Assembly: GCF_003987475.1 (NCBI RefSeq)
Contig: NZ_PIQH01000011.1
Span: 1-54,880 of the forward strand
DNA length: 54,880 bases
Direction: 5' to 3'
DNA from: Idiomarina tyrosinivorans
GTDB lineage: Bacteria > Pseudomonadota > Gammaproteobacteria > Enterobacterales > Alteromonadaceae
Position 1 is the first letter of the stretch. The number at the start of each line of letters is the position of its first letter. Below the pieces are notes generated by a model. The model had not been told where the DNA came from, ran no database searches, and saw only the letters and a program-made list of their open reading frames with translations. The translations under genes were made by a program, and so were the position numbers. Below are positions 54,871 through 54,880 of the stretch, one piece after another.

Positions 54871-54880
54871 TAAACTGTTC

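Overview
The window is a stretch of gammaproteobacterial chromosome, most likely from a marine, motile, Na+-using member of the Alteromonadales. Idiomarinaceae is my best guess, by inference from gene content and order rather than by any search. Supporting signs are the MotX flagellar stator-associated protein, a neurotransmitter:sodium symporter, the carboxyspermidine route to polyamines, and gene order shared with Escherichia coli (tsaD/plsY/folB/folK/uppP/cca; yggS/proC/yggT/rdgB/hemW/trmB/mutY/yggX; rrn/murB/birA). Nearly all of the window is dense core genome. There is no phage, no insertion sequence, no CRISPR array and no tRNA that I can see.

Layout. 1-968: no credible gene; a terminator, then a mosaic of inverted repeats carrying two copies of a three-stem structured element. 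969-5368 (minus): small membrane protein, acyl-CoA dehydrogenase, gspB and gspA. 5474-10141: cca, uppP, folK, folB, plsY, tsaD. 10274-13948: amidase lipoprotein, a PhoD-like protein with a damaged metal site, pilT. 13981-23498: yggS, proC, yggT, a DUF4426 protein, nhaP2-type antiporter, rdgB, hemW, trmB, an OmpA-family porin, mutY, yggX. 23682-26047: proBA, completing with proC the glutamate-to-proline route. 26107-33319: a lipopolysaccharide inner-core block (gmhA, hldE, heptosyltransferase, gmhB, kdkA, waaA) preceded by a TagF-like/TagD-like pair that suggests glycerol-phosphate decoration. 33454-36185: flavin reductase, iron-sulfur photolyase and lipocalin. 36190-48199: DEAD-box helicase with a long leader, two aldehyde dehydrogenases, thioredoxin-fold chaperone, sodium symporter, TANGO2-family protein, a short TmcA and a prolyl oligopeptidase. 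48268-51269: carboxynorspermidine synthase, nspC and motX. 51273-54033 (minus): coaX, birA, murB. 54083-54688: an array of paired REP-type palindromes. 54752-54870: 5S rRNA on the minus strand, the end of an rRNA operon lying to the right.

The genome is very compact. Most convergent neighbours overlap at their ends, and four pairs share one palindromic stop tetranucleotide (TTAA or CTAG). Against this compactness the two non-coding repeat regions at the window ends stand out, and they are the least explained DNA here. The most unusual observations are the covarying three-stem elements at 334-422 and 694-772, the REP/BIME array at 54083-54688, the PhoD-like protein that has lost two metal ligands, and the TagD/TagF-like pair beside the LPS core genes. 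All family assignments were made by reading the translated sequence; no alignment or database search was run.
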